A model generated the notes under the pieces. That model was given only the letters and a program-made list of their open reading frames with translations, made no database searches and was not told the DNA's origin. Below are positions 46,393-54,660 of a DNA stretch of 56,129 nt, one piece after another. Both the position numbers and the translations under genes were made by a program. The stretch covers positions 1-56,129 of the forward strand of contig DATAOP010000058.1 of assembly GCA_036265675.1 (NCBI GenBank), given 5' to 3'. Source of the DNA: VRUE01 sp036265675 (GTDB lineage: Bacteria > Actinomycetota > Thermoleophilia > Solirubrobacterales > 70-9). Position 1 is the first letter of the stretch. Each line of letters starts with the position of its first letter.

Positions 46393-47816
46393 GGGGACGA
46401 AGCGGAATCCAGGGGGTCGCGACGAGCCCGGTCATCGTCGGCGCGGTCACCGTGCTGGTGGTCATCGTCGCCGTCTTCCTCGCGTATAACGCGAACAACG
46501 GCCTCCCGTTCGTCTCCACCTACAACATCAAGGCGAGGGTGCCGAACGCGGCTGCGCTGGTCAAAGGAAACGAGGTCCGGATCGGCGGCTCGCGGGTTGG
46601 GACGGTCAGCTCGGTGAAGCCGGTCCAGCTCCCGACCGGCGAAGCCGTGGCCGAACTGAACCTGAAGCTCGACAAGAGCGCCGAACCGCTCCCGGTCGAC
46701 TCGACGATGATCATCCGCCCGAAGTCGCCGCTCGGCCTGAAGTTCCTGCAGATCACGCCGGGCAAATCCTCCGAAACGCTGGAAGCGGGGGACACGATCC
46801 CGCTCGCACAGGCGAGGCCGGAACCGGTCGACATCGATCAGTTCTTCGACATGTTCAACGAAGAAACCCGGACCAACATCCAGCGCAACCTGAGCGGGTT
46901 CGGCAACGCCTTCGCCGGCCGCGCGCCGCAGCTGAACGAAGCGTTCGGGACGCTGCGCAAATTGGCCGAAAGCAGCGGGCCCGTCCTGCGCGCCTTCGTC
47001 GCCCCCAGCACCAACTTCGACGGCTTCTGGCGCGCGCTCGAGGACCTCGCGGCGACGGTCGCGCCGGTGGCGCTGACCAACTCCGACCTCTTCGTCGCCC
47101 TCGACCGGACCTTCGGCGCCTTCGCCCGGGTCTCGCGCCCGTTCATCCAGGAAACGATCGAGAAAAGCCCACCGTTCCTCGATGCCGCCCAACGCGACCT
47201 GCCGGTGCTGCGGCCGTTCCTGCACGACTCGGCGCGCTTCTTCACCGCGTTCGGCCCCGGGGCGAAGGCGCTCGCCGACACCTCGCCGACGATCAACGCG
47301 GCGCTGCGCTCCGGCGTTCCGGCGCTCAACCAGTCCCCCCATCTCTTCGCCCAGCTCGAGCCGACCGCCGACGCACTGCTCGACTTCCAGGAAGCCTCGG
47401 GCGTGAAGCAGGGCCTCAACCTCCTGATCGACGCCAACGAACTGCTGAAGCCGCCGATCCGCTTCCTCGCCCCGGCGCAGACCGTCTGCAACTACCTGAC
47501 GATCGCGTTCAGGAACCTGGCGAGCGTCTTCAGCGAAACCAATGGGGCCGCCAACTGGGCCGGCGCCCTCGGCAATGAGGGGCCATCGGGCCCGAACGGG
47601 GAGACGATGCCGGCCTCGGCGCCCGCGAACGGGCCAGAAAAAGAAAACCATCTCCACTCCAACCTCTACCCGAACACTGCCGCGCCCGGACAGACGCATG
47701 AGTGCGAGGCCGGCAATGTCAGGTACCAGAAGGGCGTCACGACGATCGGGAACATCCCCGGCAACCAGGGGACGCAGACCTCCGGCCAGATCGCCGGCCA
47801 GGGGGGTGAACGCTGA
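46389..47816 (+). CDS. MCE/MlaD-family lipid-transport protein, 3rd of 6
   Basis: This 475-residue protein starts 'MRGRSGIQGVATSPVIVG', with a membrane helix at about residues 12-32 and an MCE domain 'ARVPNAAALVKGNEVRIGGSRVGTV' (anchor 'LVKGNEVRIGGSRVGTV'). A helical region of about 290 residues follows. A distinct C-terminal segment ('VCNYLTIAFRNLASVFSE', then 'HECEAGNVRYQKG') has two cysteines and a Gly/Gln-rich end. It overlaps the next start by 1 nt (TGATG). Confidence 0.9.
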   Translation: MRGRSGIQGVATSPVIVGAVTVLVVIVAVFLAYNANNGLPFVSTYNIKARVPNAAALVKGNEVRIGGSRVGTVSSVKPVQLPTGEAVAELNLKLDKSAEPLPVDSTMIIRPKSPLGLKFLQITPGKSSETLEAGDTIPLAQARPEPVDIDQFFDMFNEETRTNIQRNLSGFGNAFAGRAPQLNEAFGTLRKLAESSGPVLRAFVAPSTNFDGFWRALEDLAATVAPVALTNSDLFVALDRTFGAFARVSRPFIQETIEKSPPFLDAAQRDLPVLRPFLHDSARFFTAFGPGAKALADTSPTINAALRSGVPALNQSPHLFAQLEPTADALLDFQEASGVKQGLNLLIDANELLKPPIRFLAPAQTVCNYLTIAFRNLASVFSETNGAANWAGALGNEGPSGPNGETMPASAPANGPEKENHLHSNLYPNTAAPGQTHECEAGNVRYQKGVTTIGNIPGNQGTQTSGQIAGQGGER

Positions 47817-49327
47817 TGGGTCGCATGCCGGAGCGCGACATGAGGGCGTCGGAAACGAAGAAGCGCCTGATCCCGTGGCGGCCGAGCAATGTCGTGATCG
47901 CGATCATCTTCCTCGTCATCTTCATCGTCGGGCCGTACCTGGCGTTCACCAAACACATCCCGTTCACCGGCTATGGCTACGAGCTCAACGCGACCTTCTC
48001 CAACTCGGCCAAGATCTCCAAAAACTCGCCGGTCCGGATCGCGGGGGTCGATGTCGGCAAAGTCATCACGACCGAAGCCGACGGCGACGCGACCAAGGTC
48101 ACCTTCACCGTCGGCGGCGACGGCCGCCCGATCCACGACGACGCCTACGCGGTGATCAAACCGAGGATCTTCCTCGAGGGGAACTTCTTCATCGAACTCG
48201 ACCCGGGCAGCCCGAGCGCGCCGGAAATGGACAGCGGCGGAACGATCCCGGTCAGCCGCACCTCGACCGCGGTCCAGATCGACGAAATCTTCAACTCGCT
48301 CCAGTCCCCGGTCCGGGCCAACTTCAGCCGCGCGCTGGAAGCTTTCGGCGGCGCCCTCGCGGATGTGCCGACCACGGCCGAAGACGCGACCCAGCTGCCC
48401 GAGGTCAAAGGCAAGACCGGCGCGGCTGGACTCAACGGGGCCCTGCGCTACGGCGGCCCGGCCGGCCGGTACGGCGCCCAGGTCGCCGACGCGCTGCTCG
48501 GCAACGGGCCGCAGGACCTGCCGCAGCTGGTCGCGGGGACCGGTAAGACCTTCGGCGCCTTCGTCGCCAACGAGGCCGACCTCCAGGGGCTGATCGACAA
48601 CTTCAACACCTTCACCGGCGCGCTGGCGGCGCAGTCGAAAAACCTCTCGGAAACGATCCGGCGCTTCGCCCCGGCTCTCGTCACCAGCCGCGCCTCGCTC
48701 GCCAGCCTCAACAGGACTCTGCCGCCGCTGCGGGCCTGGGCGATCGAGATCAGACCGGCGATCGCCAAGCTCCCGGGCCTGATCGATGCCGGCGAGCCTT
48801 GGACCAAGCAGGCGTTCGCCGCGCTCTCCCAGCAGGAGGGCGGCGGCACCGCGAGGCTGCTGGCCGAAGCGACGCCGGGGCTCGCCGCCTCGGCCCAGGC
48901 CGGCAAGGCCAACGCGCTGCCACAGCTGAACCGGATCAGCCTCTGCACCTCGCAGGTCCTCTCGCCGACCTTCGACCAGACGATCAACGACCGGTTCAGC
49001 ACCGGCGGGCCCGCCTACCGCGAGTTCATCTACTGGCTGACCCTCCTCGGCGGTCAGGGGCAGAACTTCGATGGCAACGGCTACTTCCTCCGCGTCCAGC
49101 CCGGCGGCGGCCAGCTGCTCCTCAAGGGCGCGAATCCGAACGGATCGCTGGGTACGGAGAAGGAATTCTTCGCCCACTCGGCGTTCGCCCCGCTCGGCCT
49201 CCAGCCGCAGCTCGGCGGCCGGCCGCCGAAGAAGCCCGAAGTCCGCTGCGACAAGAACCCCGCTCCTGACCTGAACGGGCCGCTCGGACAGCCGGGCGCA
49301 CCCGTCCTGACCGTGACCAGCCCATGA
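47816..49327 (+). CDS. MCE/MlaD-family lipid-transport protein, 4th of 6
   Basis: This 503-residue protein has a basic N-terminus of about 30 residues, a membrane helix ('VVIAIIFLVIFIVGPYLAF') and an MCE domain 'YELNATFSNSAKISKNSPVRIAGVDVGKV' (anchor 'ISKNSPVRIAGVDVGKV'). The helical needle region includes 'ALRYGGPAGRYGAQVADALLG'. A C-terminal globular-looking part ('EFIYWLTLLGGQGQNFDGNGYFLRV' region) resembles the ends of mycobacterial Mce proteins. Its TGA overlaps the fifth gene. Confidence 0.9.
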   Translation: MGRMPERDMRASETKKRLIPWRPSNVVIAIIFLVIFIVGPYLAFTKHIPFTGYGYELNATFSNSAKISKNSPVRIAGVDVGKVITTEADGDATKVTFTVGGDGRPIHDDAYAVIKPRIFLEGNFFIELDPGSPSAPEMDSGGTIPVSRTSTAVQIDEIFNSLQSPVRANFSRALEAFGGALADVPTTAEDATQLPEVKGKTGAAGLNGALRYGGPAGRYGAQVADALLGNGPQDLPQLVAGTGKTFGAFVANEADLQGLIDNFNTFTGALAAQSKNLSETIRRFAPALVTSRASLASLNRTLPPLRAWAIEIRPAIAKLPGLIDAGEPWTKQAFAALSQQEGGGTARLLAEATPGLAASAQAGKANALPQLNRISLCTSQVLSPTFDQTINDRFSTGGPAYREFIYWLTLLGGQGQNFDGNGYFLRVQPGGGQLLLKGANPNGSLGTEKEFFAHSAFAPLGLQPQLGGRPPKKPEVRCDKNPAPDLNGPLGQPGAPVLTVTSP

Positions 49328-50742
49328 GCCTGCCCGAGGAAAAGACCAGCCGCCTGAGGCATTTCCGCGCCGCCCTCGGCCGCCAGGCGCGAGGCCGGGG
49401 CAAAGACTCGATCGCGATCGCGGTCCTCGCCTTCATCGCGGTCGCGCTGACGCTCTGGATCTTCACCCAGCAGAAAGCCTCGCTGCCGTCGTGGGCGCCT
49501 TTCGTCGGCGAAGACTTCGCCCACCTCAGTGCAGACTTCACCAGCGCCCAGGCGGTCACGCCGGGCCAGGGCCAGGCAGTCGTGATCGCCGGGGTCAAGG
49601 TTGGAAAGATCAGCACCGTCTCGCTCGAAGACGGGCACGCGGTGGTCGGCCTCGACATCGAACCGAAGTATCTGAAGCTGATCCCCACCGACTCGACGTT
49701 GCTGCTGCGCCCGAAAACGAACCTCAACGACATGGCGATCGAGATCGCGCCCGGGAAGGCGCCCAAGCATGTCGAAGACGGCTACACCTTCCCGCTCTCG
49801 CAGACCGAACCGAACGTCAACCTCGACGCCTTCCTGGCGACGCTCGACAAAGACACCCAGCAGTATCTGCAGCTGCTGGTGGCGGGCGGCGCTCAGGGAA
49901 TCGGCGGACGCGGCCATCAGCTCTCGGGCGCGTTCCGGCGACTGCAGCCCTTCGCGCATTTCATCGCCAAGCTGAATACGGTGCTTGCCCAGAGGCGGGT
50001 CGCGCTGAGGGGCGCGATCCACCACTTCAGCCAGCTGACGACCGAACTCGGGCGCCATGACCGCGAGGTCGAACGCTTCGTTTCCTCCTCGAAGGCGGCA
50101 CTCGGGAATTTCGCCAACCAGCAGCAGGCGATCCAGCAGGCGCTGATCGAGTTCCCGCAGGCGCTGACGGTCCTCAAGTCTGCTCTCGCCAGCTCGAACG
50201 CTTTCTCGACCGCGGCGCGCCCGGCGCTGCTCGGCCTGATCCCCCAGGCGCAGGCGCTCGGCCCGGCATTCGCCGCCTCGGAGCGATTCTTCGAACAGAC
50301 CACGGGCCCGATCCAGAATCAGATCCGCCCGTTCAGCCGCGAAGTGCGTCCGGTCCTCGTCCACACGAAGCAGGGCGCGGAGCCGCTCGCCAAGACCGTG
50401 AGGGGCTTCGGCAACTCGCTCAACGGCCTCAACAGCTTCTTCAACCTGCTCGCCTTCAAGCCGAAGGGGAAGGAGAGCTTCCTCTTCTACGCGCCCTGGG
50501 GGATCCACAACCTCAACACCGGATACCTCCAGGACGCCAACGGCCCGGTTCAGCGCGCGCTGGCGATGATCACCTGCAACGGGACCAATCTGGCGGTGGG
50601 GATCACGCAGAACTCGCCCTATCTGAAAACGATCATCGAAGCGGCCCGCGTTCCGAGGGCGAAAGAAATCCCACCGATCCCGCCTGACAAAAAATCCGGC
50701 ACCCCGTACTTCTGCGGGCCGACCGCGGAACCCGAAAAATGA
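49324..50742 (+). CDS. MCE/MlaD-family lipid-transport protein, 5th of 6
   Basis: This 472-residue protein has a cytoplasmic N-terminus of about 28 residues, a membrane helix ('SIAIAVLAFIAVALTLWIF'), and an MCE domain in which the usual 'G.VGKI' appears as 'GQAVVIAGVKVGKISTV'. The domain then reads 'TLLLRPKTNLNDMAIEIAPG'. A helical region of about 270 residues precedes 'LLFYAPW'-like 'FLFYAPWGIHNLNTGYL' and a short cysteine-containing end. Both ends overlap neighbours by 4 nt. Confidence 0.9.
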   Translation: MSLPEEKTSRLRHFRAALGRQARGRGKDSIAIAVLAFIAVALTLWIFTQQKASLPSWAPFVGEDFAHLSADFTSAQAVTPGQGQAVVIAGVKVGKISTVSLEDGHAVVGLDIEPKYLKLIPTDSTLLLRPKTNLNDMAIEIAPGKAPKHVEDGYTFPLSQTEPNVNLDAFLATLDKDTQQYLQLLVAGGAQGIGGRGHQLSGAFRRLQPFAHFIAKLNTVLAQRRVALRGAIHHFSQLTTELGRHDREVERFVSSSKAALGNFANQQQAIQQALIEFPQALTVLKSALASSNAFSTAARPALLGLIPQAQALGPAFAASERFFEQTTGPIQNQIRPFSREVRPVLVHTKQGAEPLAKTVRGFGNSLNGLNSFFNLLAFKPKGKESFLFYAPWGIHNLNTGYLQDANGPVQRALAMITCNGTNLAVGITQNSPYLKTIIEAARVPRAKEIPPIPPDKKSGTPYFCGPTAEPEK

Positions 50743-52286
50743 GCAAGAAAGCGCCAAGCACCACACAGCTGCTGGTCATCACCGGGTTCGCCTTCTCGTG
50801 CTTCGGGATCCTGCTCTTCATGTGGATCACGTTCGGCGGGCCGACCCCGTTCAAAGCGAAGCCCTACGAGATCAAGATCCCATTCAACGAGGCGACCCAG
50901 CTCGCCCAGCAGTCCGACGTCCGGATCTCCGGTGTCTCGATCGGCAAAGTCCAGGGGATCGACGTCTCGCCGAACGGCAAGCAGGCGCTGGCGACGGTCG
51001 ACATCGACGACAAGTACGGGCCGATCCCGAAGAACTCGCGCGCGATCCTGCGGACCAAGACGCTGCTCGGCGAGACCTACATCGAACTGACCCCCGGGAG
51101 CAGCTCCGAACCGGCGCTCGAAGACGGCGGCACCCTGCCCGAGGCGAACATCGCCGAATCGGTCCAGCTCGACGAGATCTTCCGCACCTTCAACGCCCCG
51201 ACCCGGGCCGCATTCCAGGAATGGATGCGGAACGCGGCGATCGCGATCGAGGGCCGAGGCCAGGACCTGTCCGCCGCATTCGGCCAGTTCGGTCCGACCC
51301 TGACCGAATTCGACAAACTCTTCCGCACCCTCGACAGCCAGGAGCTCGCGGTCCGGCAGCTGTTCCGCAACGGGGCGACCGCGCTACAGGCCTTCCGCGG
51401 CCGCGAAGGAGCGCTCGGCGACCTGATCCAGAGCTCGAATGCCGTCTTCCAGACGACCGCAACGCGTGAACAGGACATCGAGGCGCTGTTCCGCGCCTTC
51501 CCCACCTTCCTCGACGAGTTCCGGACCACGCTCGATCGCCTCCGCACCTTCTCGGTCAACACCGACCCGCTGATGCGCCAGCTCGTGCCGGCGGCCGAAC
51601 AGCTCTCGCCGACGCTGATCGCGCTGGCCAGGTTCTCGCCCGAAGCGGAAGCCTTCTTCAAGGGGCTGCTGCCGGTTATCAAGGAGTCCTCGAGTGGATT
51701 CACCGCTTTCCGCAAGCTGTTCCGCGACCAGTTCCCGCCGCTGTTGCGGGCCGTCCAGCCGTTCGCCCGCAACCTCAACCCGCTCCTGACCGGTCTCGGC
51801 GAGTACAAGCGCGAGCTGGCGGCCTCGATGGCCAATGTCGCCGCCGCGACCAACGCCGTCCACATCGGGACGACCGAAAAACAGGTCCACTACCTGAGGG
51901 TGATGGGCCCATTCGCGCCTGAGTCTCTGGCGACGATGCCGGGGCGGCGGACGACCAACCGCACCAACGCCTACATCCAGCCGGGCTCGTCCGAGAGCCT
52001 GCGGACGGGACTGCTCAGCTTCGAGACCCGCCAATGCTCGGGCGGGATCTCGGCCTCGCTCGACGCCAACACCCCGAGCGAAAAAGCCTTCAACGAACGA
52101 ACCGGGGGCAACATCGCCAAAGCGAACGAGTTCTTCCTCCGACTCCGCCAGTATGCCTTCGCCAACCAGGACAGCACGACGACCGTGCCGGCCCCCGGGT
52201 GCACCGCCCAGGCCCCGTTCGAGCCGATCTTCGGCAGCGGCCGCCCGGCGACCACCTACCAGCACACCTACGAACAGGGCGGTTAG
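50739..52286 (+). CDS. MCE/MlaD-family lipid-transport protein, 6th of 6
   Basis: This 515-residue protein has a membrane helix ('LLVITGFAFSCFGILLFMWI', about residues 10-29) and an MCE domain 'IKIPFNEATQLAQQSDVRISGVSIGKV' (anchor 'LAQQSDVRISGVSIGKV'), then 'LLGETYIELTPG'. A long helical region and a C-terminal part with 'TRQCSGG' and 'APGCTAQ' cysteines follow. Six distinct MCE genes in a row fit a heterohexamer with one copy of each, as in mycobacterial Mce1. Its stop overlaps the convergent small membrane gene. Confidence 0.9.
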   Translation: MSKKAPSTTQLLVITGFAFSCFGILLFMWITFGGPTPFKAKPYEIKIPFNEATQLAQQSDVRISGVSIGKVQGIDVSPNGKQALATVDIDDKYGPIPKNSRAILRTKTLLGETYIELTPGSSSEPALEDGGTLPEANIAESVQLDEIFRTFNAPTRAAFQEWMRNAAIAIEGRGQDLSAAFGQFGPTLTEFDKLFRTLDSQELAVRQLFRNGATALQAFRGREGALGDLIQSSNAVFQTTATREQDIEALFRAFPTFLDEFRTTLDRLRTFSVNTDPLMRQLVPAAEQLSPTLIALARFSPEAEAFFKGLLPVIKESSSGFTAFRKLFRDQFPPLLRAVQPFARNLNPLLTGLGEYKRELAASMANVAAATNAVHIGTTEKQVHYLRVMGPFAPESLATMPGRRTTNRTNAYIQPGSSESLRTGLLSFETRQCSGGISASLDANTPSEKAFNERTGGNIAKANEFFLRLRQYAFANQDSTTTVPAPGCTAQAPFEPIFGSGRPATTYQHTYEQGG

Positions 52287-52600
52287 CCGCGGCCCCCAAT
52301 CGCTGTGGCCATGGCGCCGACCAGGCCGAGCCGCTGATTGGGACGAATCGCGAAGGCCCCTTCCGCAACCACCAGGGCACCCAGTGGTGCGGCAAGAAGG
52401 GACCCAAAGCCAAGGTAGCCGGCGAGTCTCGGCCGCCCAAAGACGATGCCCGCGATGAGAAAGAACTGGATCCACCCGAGGAGGCCGACGAGGAGAACGC
52501 TGTCCCGCCTTCGCCAACGGTCGATCGAGCGCCACACGGGCTGCCGGGACTGTGCGAGAAGGCCTTCCAGAAGCCACGCAAGCGGATCCGCCTTCGACAT
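52283..52600 (-). CDS. Small membrane protein (two-gene unit, second)
   Basis: This 105-residue protein starts at ATG 52600, overlapping the upstream stop (TGATG). An amphipathic basic N-terminus ('LEGLLAQSRQPVWRSIDRWRRRDS') precedes about three membrane helices ('VLLVGLLGWIQFFLIAGIVFG' region, 'GYLGFGSLLAAPLGALVVA', and a short final one). No family is recognised. Its 3' end meets the MCE operon end on the opposite strand. Confidence 0.65.
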   Translation of the reverse strand: MSKADPLAWLLEGLLAQSRQPVWRSIDRWRRRDSVLLVGLLGWIQFFLIAGIVFGRPRLAGYLGFGSLLAAPLGALVVAEGAFAIRPNQRLGLVGAMATAIGGRG

Positions 52601-52944
52601 CACGCGCTCTGCTCCAGGTCGTGGTGCGCCTTCTCCCGTCGACGCCACACGAACCGTCGCGACGAAGGCAGCAGGAGCAGGAGCAGGATCAGCAGCCGGG
52701 CGGCGACTTCCCACCAGACCCCGTTGATCATCGTTCCGTATACGCCAATCGTCATCAGGATCACCGCAATCGCCCAGGCGACACGGCTGCCGATCAGTAC
52801 AAACACGAATAGGGCGCCGACCAGCACGATCGAGCCGACGAACGGCCGGGCCGGGGCGTAGGCCGCCGCCGGGCCGAAGAGCACCGGCAGGGATCCGACC
52901 GCGGCCAGCTTCAGAGACCAGGGGCTTTCACGCACTCGCGCCAT
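52600..52944 (-). CDS. Small membrane protein (two-gene unit, first)
   Basis: This 114-residue protein has about four hydrophobic helices ('LAAVGSLPVLFGPAAAY', 'FVGSIVLVGALFVFVLIG', 'VAWAIAVILMTIGVYG', 'AARLLILLLLLLPS') and a very basic C-terminus ('RRFVWRRREKAHH'). ATG 52944 is chosen; a TTG 18 nt upstream is also in frame. It is translationally coupled to the next small membrane gene. Function unknown. Confidence 0.65.
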   Translation of the reverse strand: MARVRESPWSLKLAAVGSLPVLFGPAAAYAPARPFVGSIVLVGALFVFVLIGSRVAWAIAVILMTIGVYGTMINGVWWEVAARLLILLLLLLPSSRRFVWRRREKAHHDLEQSA

Positions 52945-52959
52945 CGCGCCAGGTATCGG

Positions 52960-52989
52960 CAAGAGAAAGGGCGGCCCGTAGGCCGCCCT
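52960..52989 (-). terminator. Rho-independent terminator after exported paralogue 2
   Basis: AGGGCGGCC (52968-52976) and GGCCGCCCT (52981-52989) form a perfect 9-bp hairpin with a 4-nt loop. On the minus strand it is followed by TTTCTCTT, a U-rich tract. It ends the 53033-53806 transcript; on the plus strand it is weaker. Confidence 0.8.
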
Positions 52990-53032
52990 CTCGTGATGCT
53001 TCTCTCTTCAAGCGGCCGAGGCCGCCGTCCCG

Positions 53033-53806
53033 CTAGCCCTTGGGGGTGCAGGGCACGACAACCGAGCCTTTGAGCTTGTCGCCGTTGCTGAATGTGACTT
53101 CACCCTGCCCGAAGAGGCTGCCGGTCGGGCATTTGGCGAGGAAGTAGCTCTTCTTCTTGCCCTTGTAGGTGAAGATTTTCTTGTTCTTGATCTGGAAATT
53201 GGTCAGGGAGCCGGCACCGCCCGCGACCACCGGGATCTTCGATTCGAGGTGCAGGCCGAACTTGCCTTTGTGCTCTTTCTTCACGAAGACCTTGGTGATG
53301 AAGGCCGTCGGCGCCGGGACGTTGGCGTAGACGTGGACCAGGATCAGGGTTTTGCCGCCCCTGGTGCCGCCGTTGAACACGAGCAGCGGGCCTTTTGCGG
53401 TGAACGGCGCCTGTTCGGCGAATTCAACCTCGGCCGTGGCGGAACCCTGGCCGATAAGCGACTTCTTGCACGCCGCCTTGGCCTGAGCGGTCGGCCGCGC
53501 CTCGAGCTGGCCGGCCTTGCAGACCGGAAGGCCCTTGGTGTCGAGCGCGCCGTTCTTGTCGACGTCGCCCGAGAAGGTCTTCGCCGCCGGCGGGTGTTTG
53601 CCGTCCTTGGTCGAGATGTTCGCGCTCAGCTTGAACGTGATCGGCGCGAGCTTCTTCTTCGGAAGCTTTTTGGGGCTGATCGAGCTGTCGAATTTGAGTA
53701 CCAGGTTGCCCAGGCTGACGACCACCGGTTTCGCCACCGAAACGCTGGCGAACGCGATCGCTGCCACGGCACCCAGAGCGAGTGTCCACATCAAGCGCTT
53801 GCGCAT
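53033..53806 (-). CDS. Exported beta-rich protein of unknown family (paralogue 2 of 2)
   Basis: This 257-residue protein has a Sec signal peptide ('MWTLALGAVAAIAFASVSVA') and a lysine-rich, beta-rich mature part with four cysteines. It is a paralogue of the protein at 39143-39913: 'D.NGALDTKGLPVC' versus 'D.DGRLTTKGLPVC', 'LLVFNGG' versus 'LSLFNGP', 'GAGSLTNF' versus 'GTGSLIHL', 'KKSYFLAKCPTG' versus 'KRSYVSAKCTDS'. ATG 53806 has AGAGG just upstream and GGAG further up. It sits between the MCE operon and the TetR gene. A terminator follows. Confidence 0.7.
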   Translation of the reverse strand: MRKRLMWTLALGAVAAIAFASVSVAKPVVVSLGNLVLKFDSSISPKKLPKKKLAPITFKLSANISTKDGKHPPAAKTFSGDVDKNGALDTKGLPVCKAGQLEARPTAQAKAACKKSLIGQGSATAEVEFAEQAPFTAKGPLLVFNGGTRGGKTLILVHVYANVPAPTAFITKVFVKKEHKGKFGLHLESKIPVVAGGAGSLTNFQIKNKKIFTYKGKKKSYFLAKCPTGSLFGQGEVTFSNGDKLKGSVVVPCTPKG

Positions 53807-53859
53807 ATACCTCTCAATCTCCTTTGTCAGTGCCGCAGCCAGCATCGGCCGGCCATTCG

Positions 53860-53874
53860 AGCCTTTGTCTCTAC
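53860..53874 (-). promoter_or_regulatory. Shared upstream motif, copy 2 (GTAGAGACAAAGGCT)
   Basis: On the minus strand this motif lies about 54 nt before the start of exported paralogue 2 and matches the motif upstream of paralogue 1. It may be a common promoter element or operator. The remaining spacer (53807-53956) shows nothing else convincing. Confidence 0.45.
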
Positions 53875-53956
53875 CCCCAACCGACCAAACCTAACAGGCT
53901 CAGATCCTCCCAGTAAACCCAGGTGGAGGGGGAAAAGAGCGCCTTTACCCGGTCGA

Positions 53957-54646
53957 TCAGTGCTCGCTCATCGAGAGCCGCACCCGTTCGCGCTCCTGTT
54001 CGGCCCGCTGGGATCCAAGGAACGGGAGCGTCACCCAGAACACGAGGTCGGGGAGCCGGGTCGGCAGCCGTGAGGCAGCACCGTGGAGGATCTCGCTGTA
54101 AAGCAGCTCGTTGACCCCGCCGGCGAGCGAGAGCGAGGTGATCCCCGGCAGCTCGACCGAGGTCTCGGCGCGGCCCGCATCGAGGAAGCCGGTGAACTGG
54201 CGCAGTGCCGCGTCGCGGCGGGCGAGAGCCTTCGGCCCCGCGGCCAGCACCTCGACGATCGCGAACCGCGCCTCGTCGGGGTGCTCGGCGAGGTGGTCGA
54301 GGAGGGCGCCGAGCCCGGCGGCGACCCGCTCCGCCCACGGCGCTCCGGGCTTCGACTCGAAGCCGCGGGCGGTGTCGCCGAGGAGGTTGCCGAGAAGGAC
54401 GTCGTAGGTGGCGAGGAAGCAGTCCTCCTTGCTCGTGAACAGTTCGTAGAAGGTCTTGCGCGAGACGCCGGCGACTTCGATCACGTCGACCACCCGCGTG
54501 TCCGGGTAGCCGCGCTCGGCGACGACCTCGATCATCGCCTGGAGGATGCGCTGCCGTTGGGATTCGGTCACCGCCTCCCGCGGTAGCCCGTGACGCCCCC
54601 GTGGCAGTCGCTCGCCCGTTCTGGCTGCGCGTCTACCGGAAGCCAC
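53957..54646 (-). CDS. TetR/AcrR-family transcriptional regulator
   Basis: This 229-residue regulator has an N-terminal helix-turn-helix: 'QRQRILQAMIEVVAERGYPDTRVVDVIEVAGVSRKTFYELFTSKEDCFLATYD' region (anchors 'VVAERGYPDTRVVDV' and 'GVSRKTFYELFTSKEDCFLA'). A long ligand-binding domain follows. The preceding 'LPRGRHGLPREAV' is a common N-terminal extension in related actinobacteria, so GTG 54646 is preferred to GTG 54571. TACCCT lies 6 nt upstream of it, a leaderless layout. The palindrome ACCCT-TAG-AGGGT (54645-54657) overlaps both and may serve autoregulation. It is a candidate regulator of the MCE block. Confidence 0.88.
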   Translation of the reverse strand: MASGRRAARTGERLPRGRHGLPREAVTESQRQRILQAMIEVVAERGYPDTRVVDVIEVAGVSRKTFYELFTSKEDCFLATYDVLLGNLLGDTARGFESKPGAPWAERVAAGLGALLDHLAEHPDEARFAIVEVLAAGPKALARRDAALRQFTGFLDAGRAETSVELPGITSLSLAGGVNELLYSEILHGAASRLPTRLPDLVFWVTLPFLGSQRAEQERERVRLSMSEH

Positions 54647-54660
54647 CCTTAGAGGGTAGT

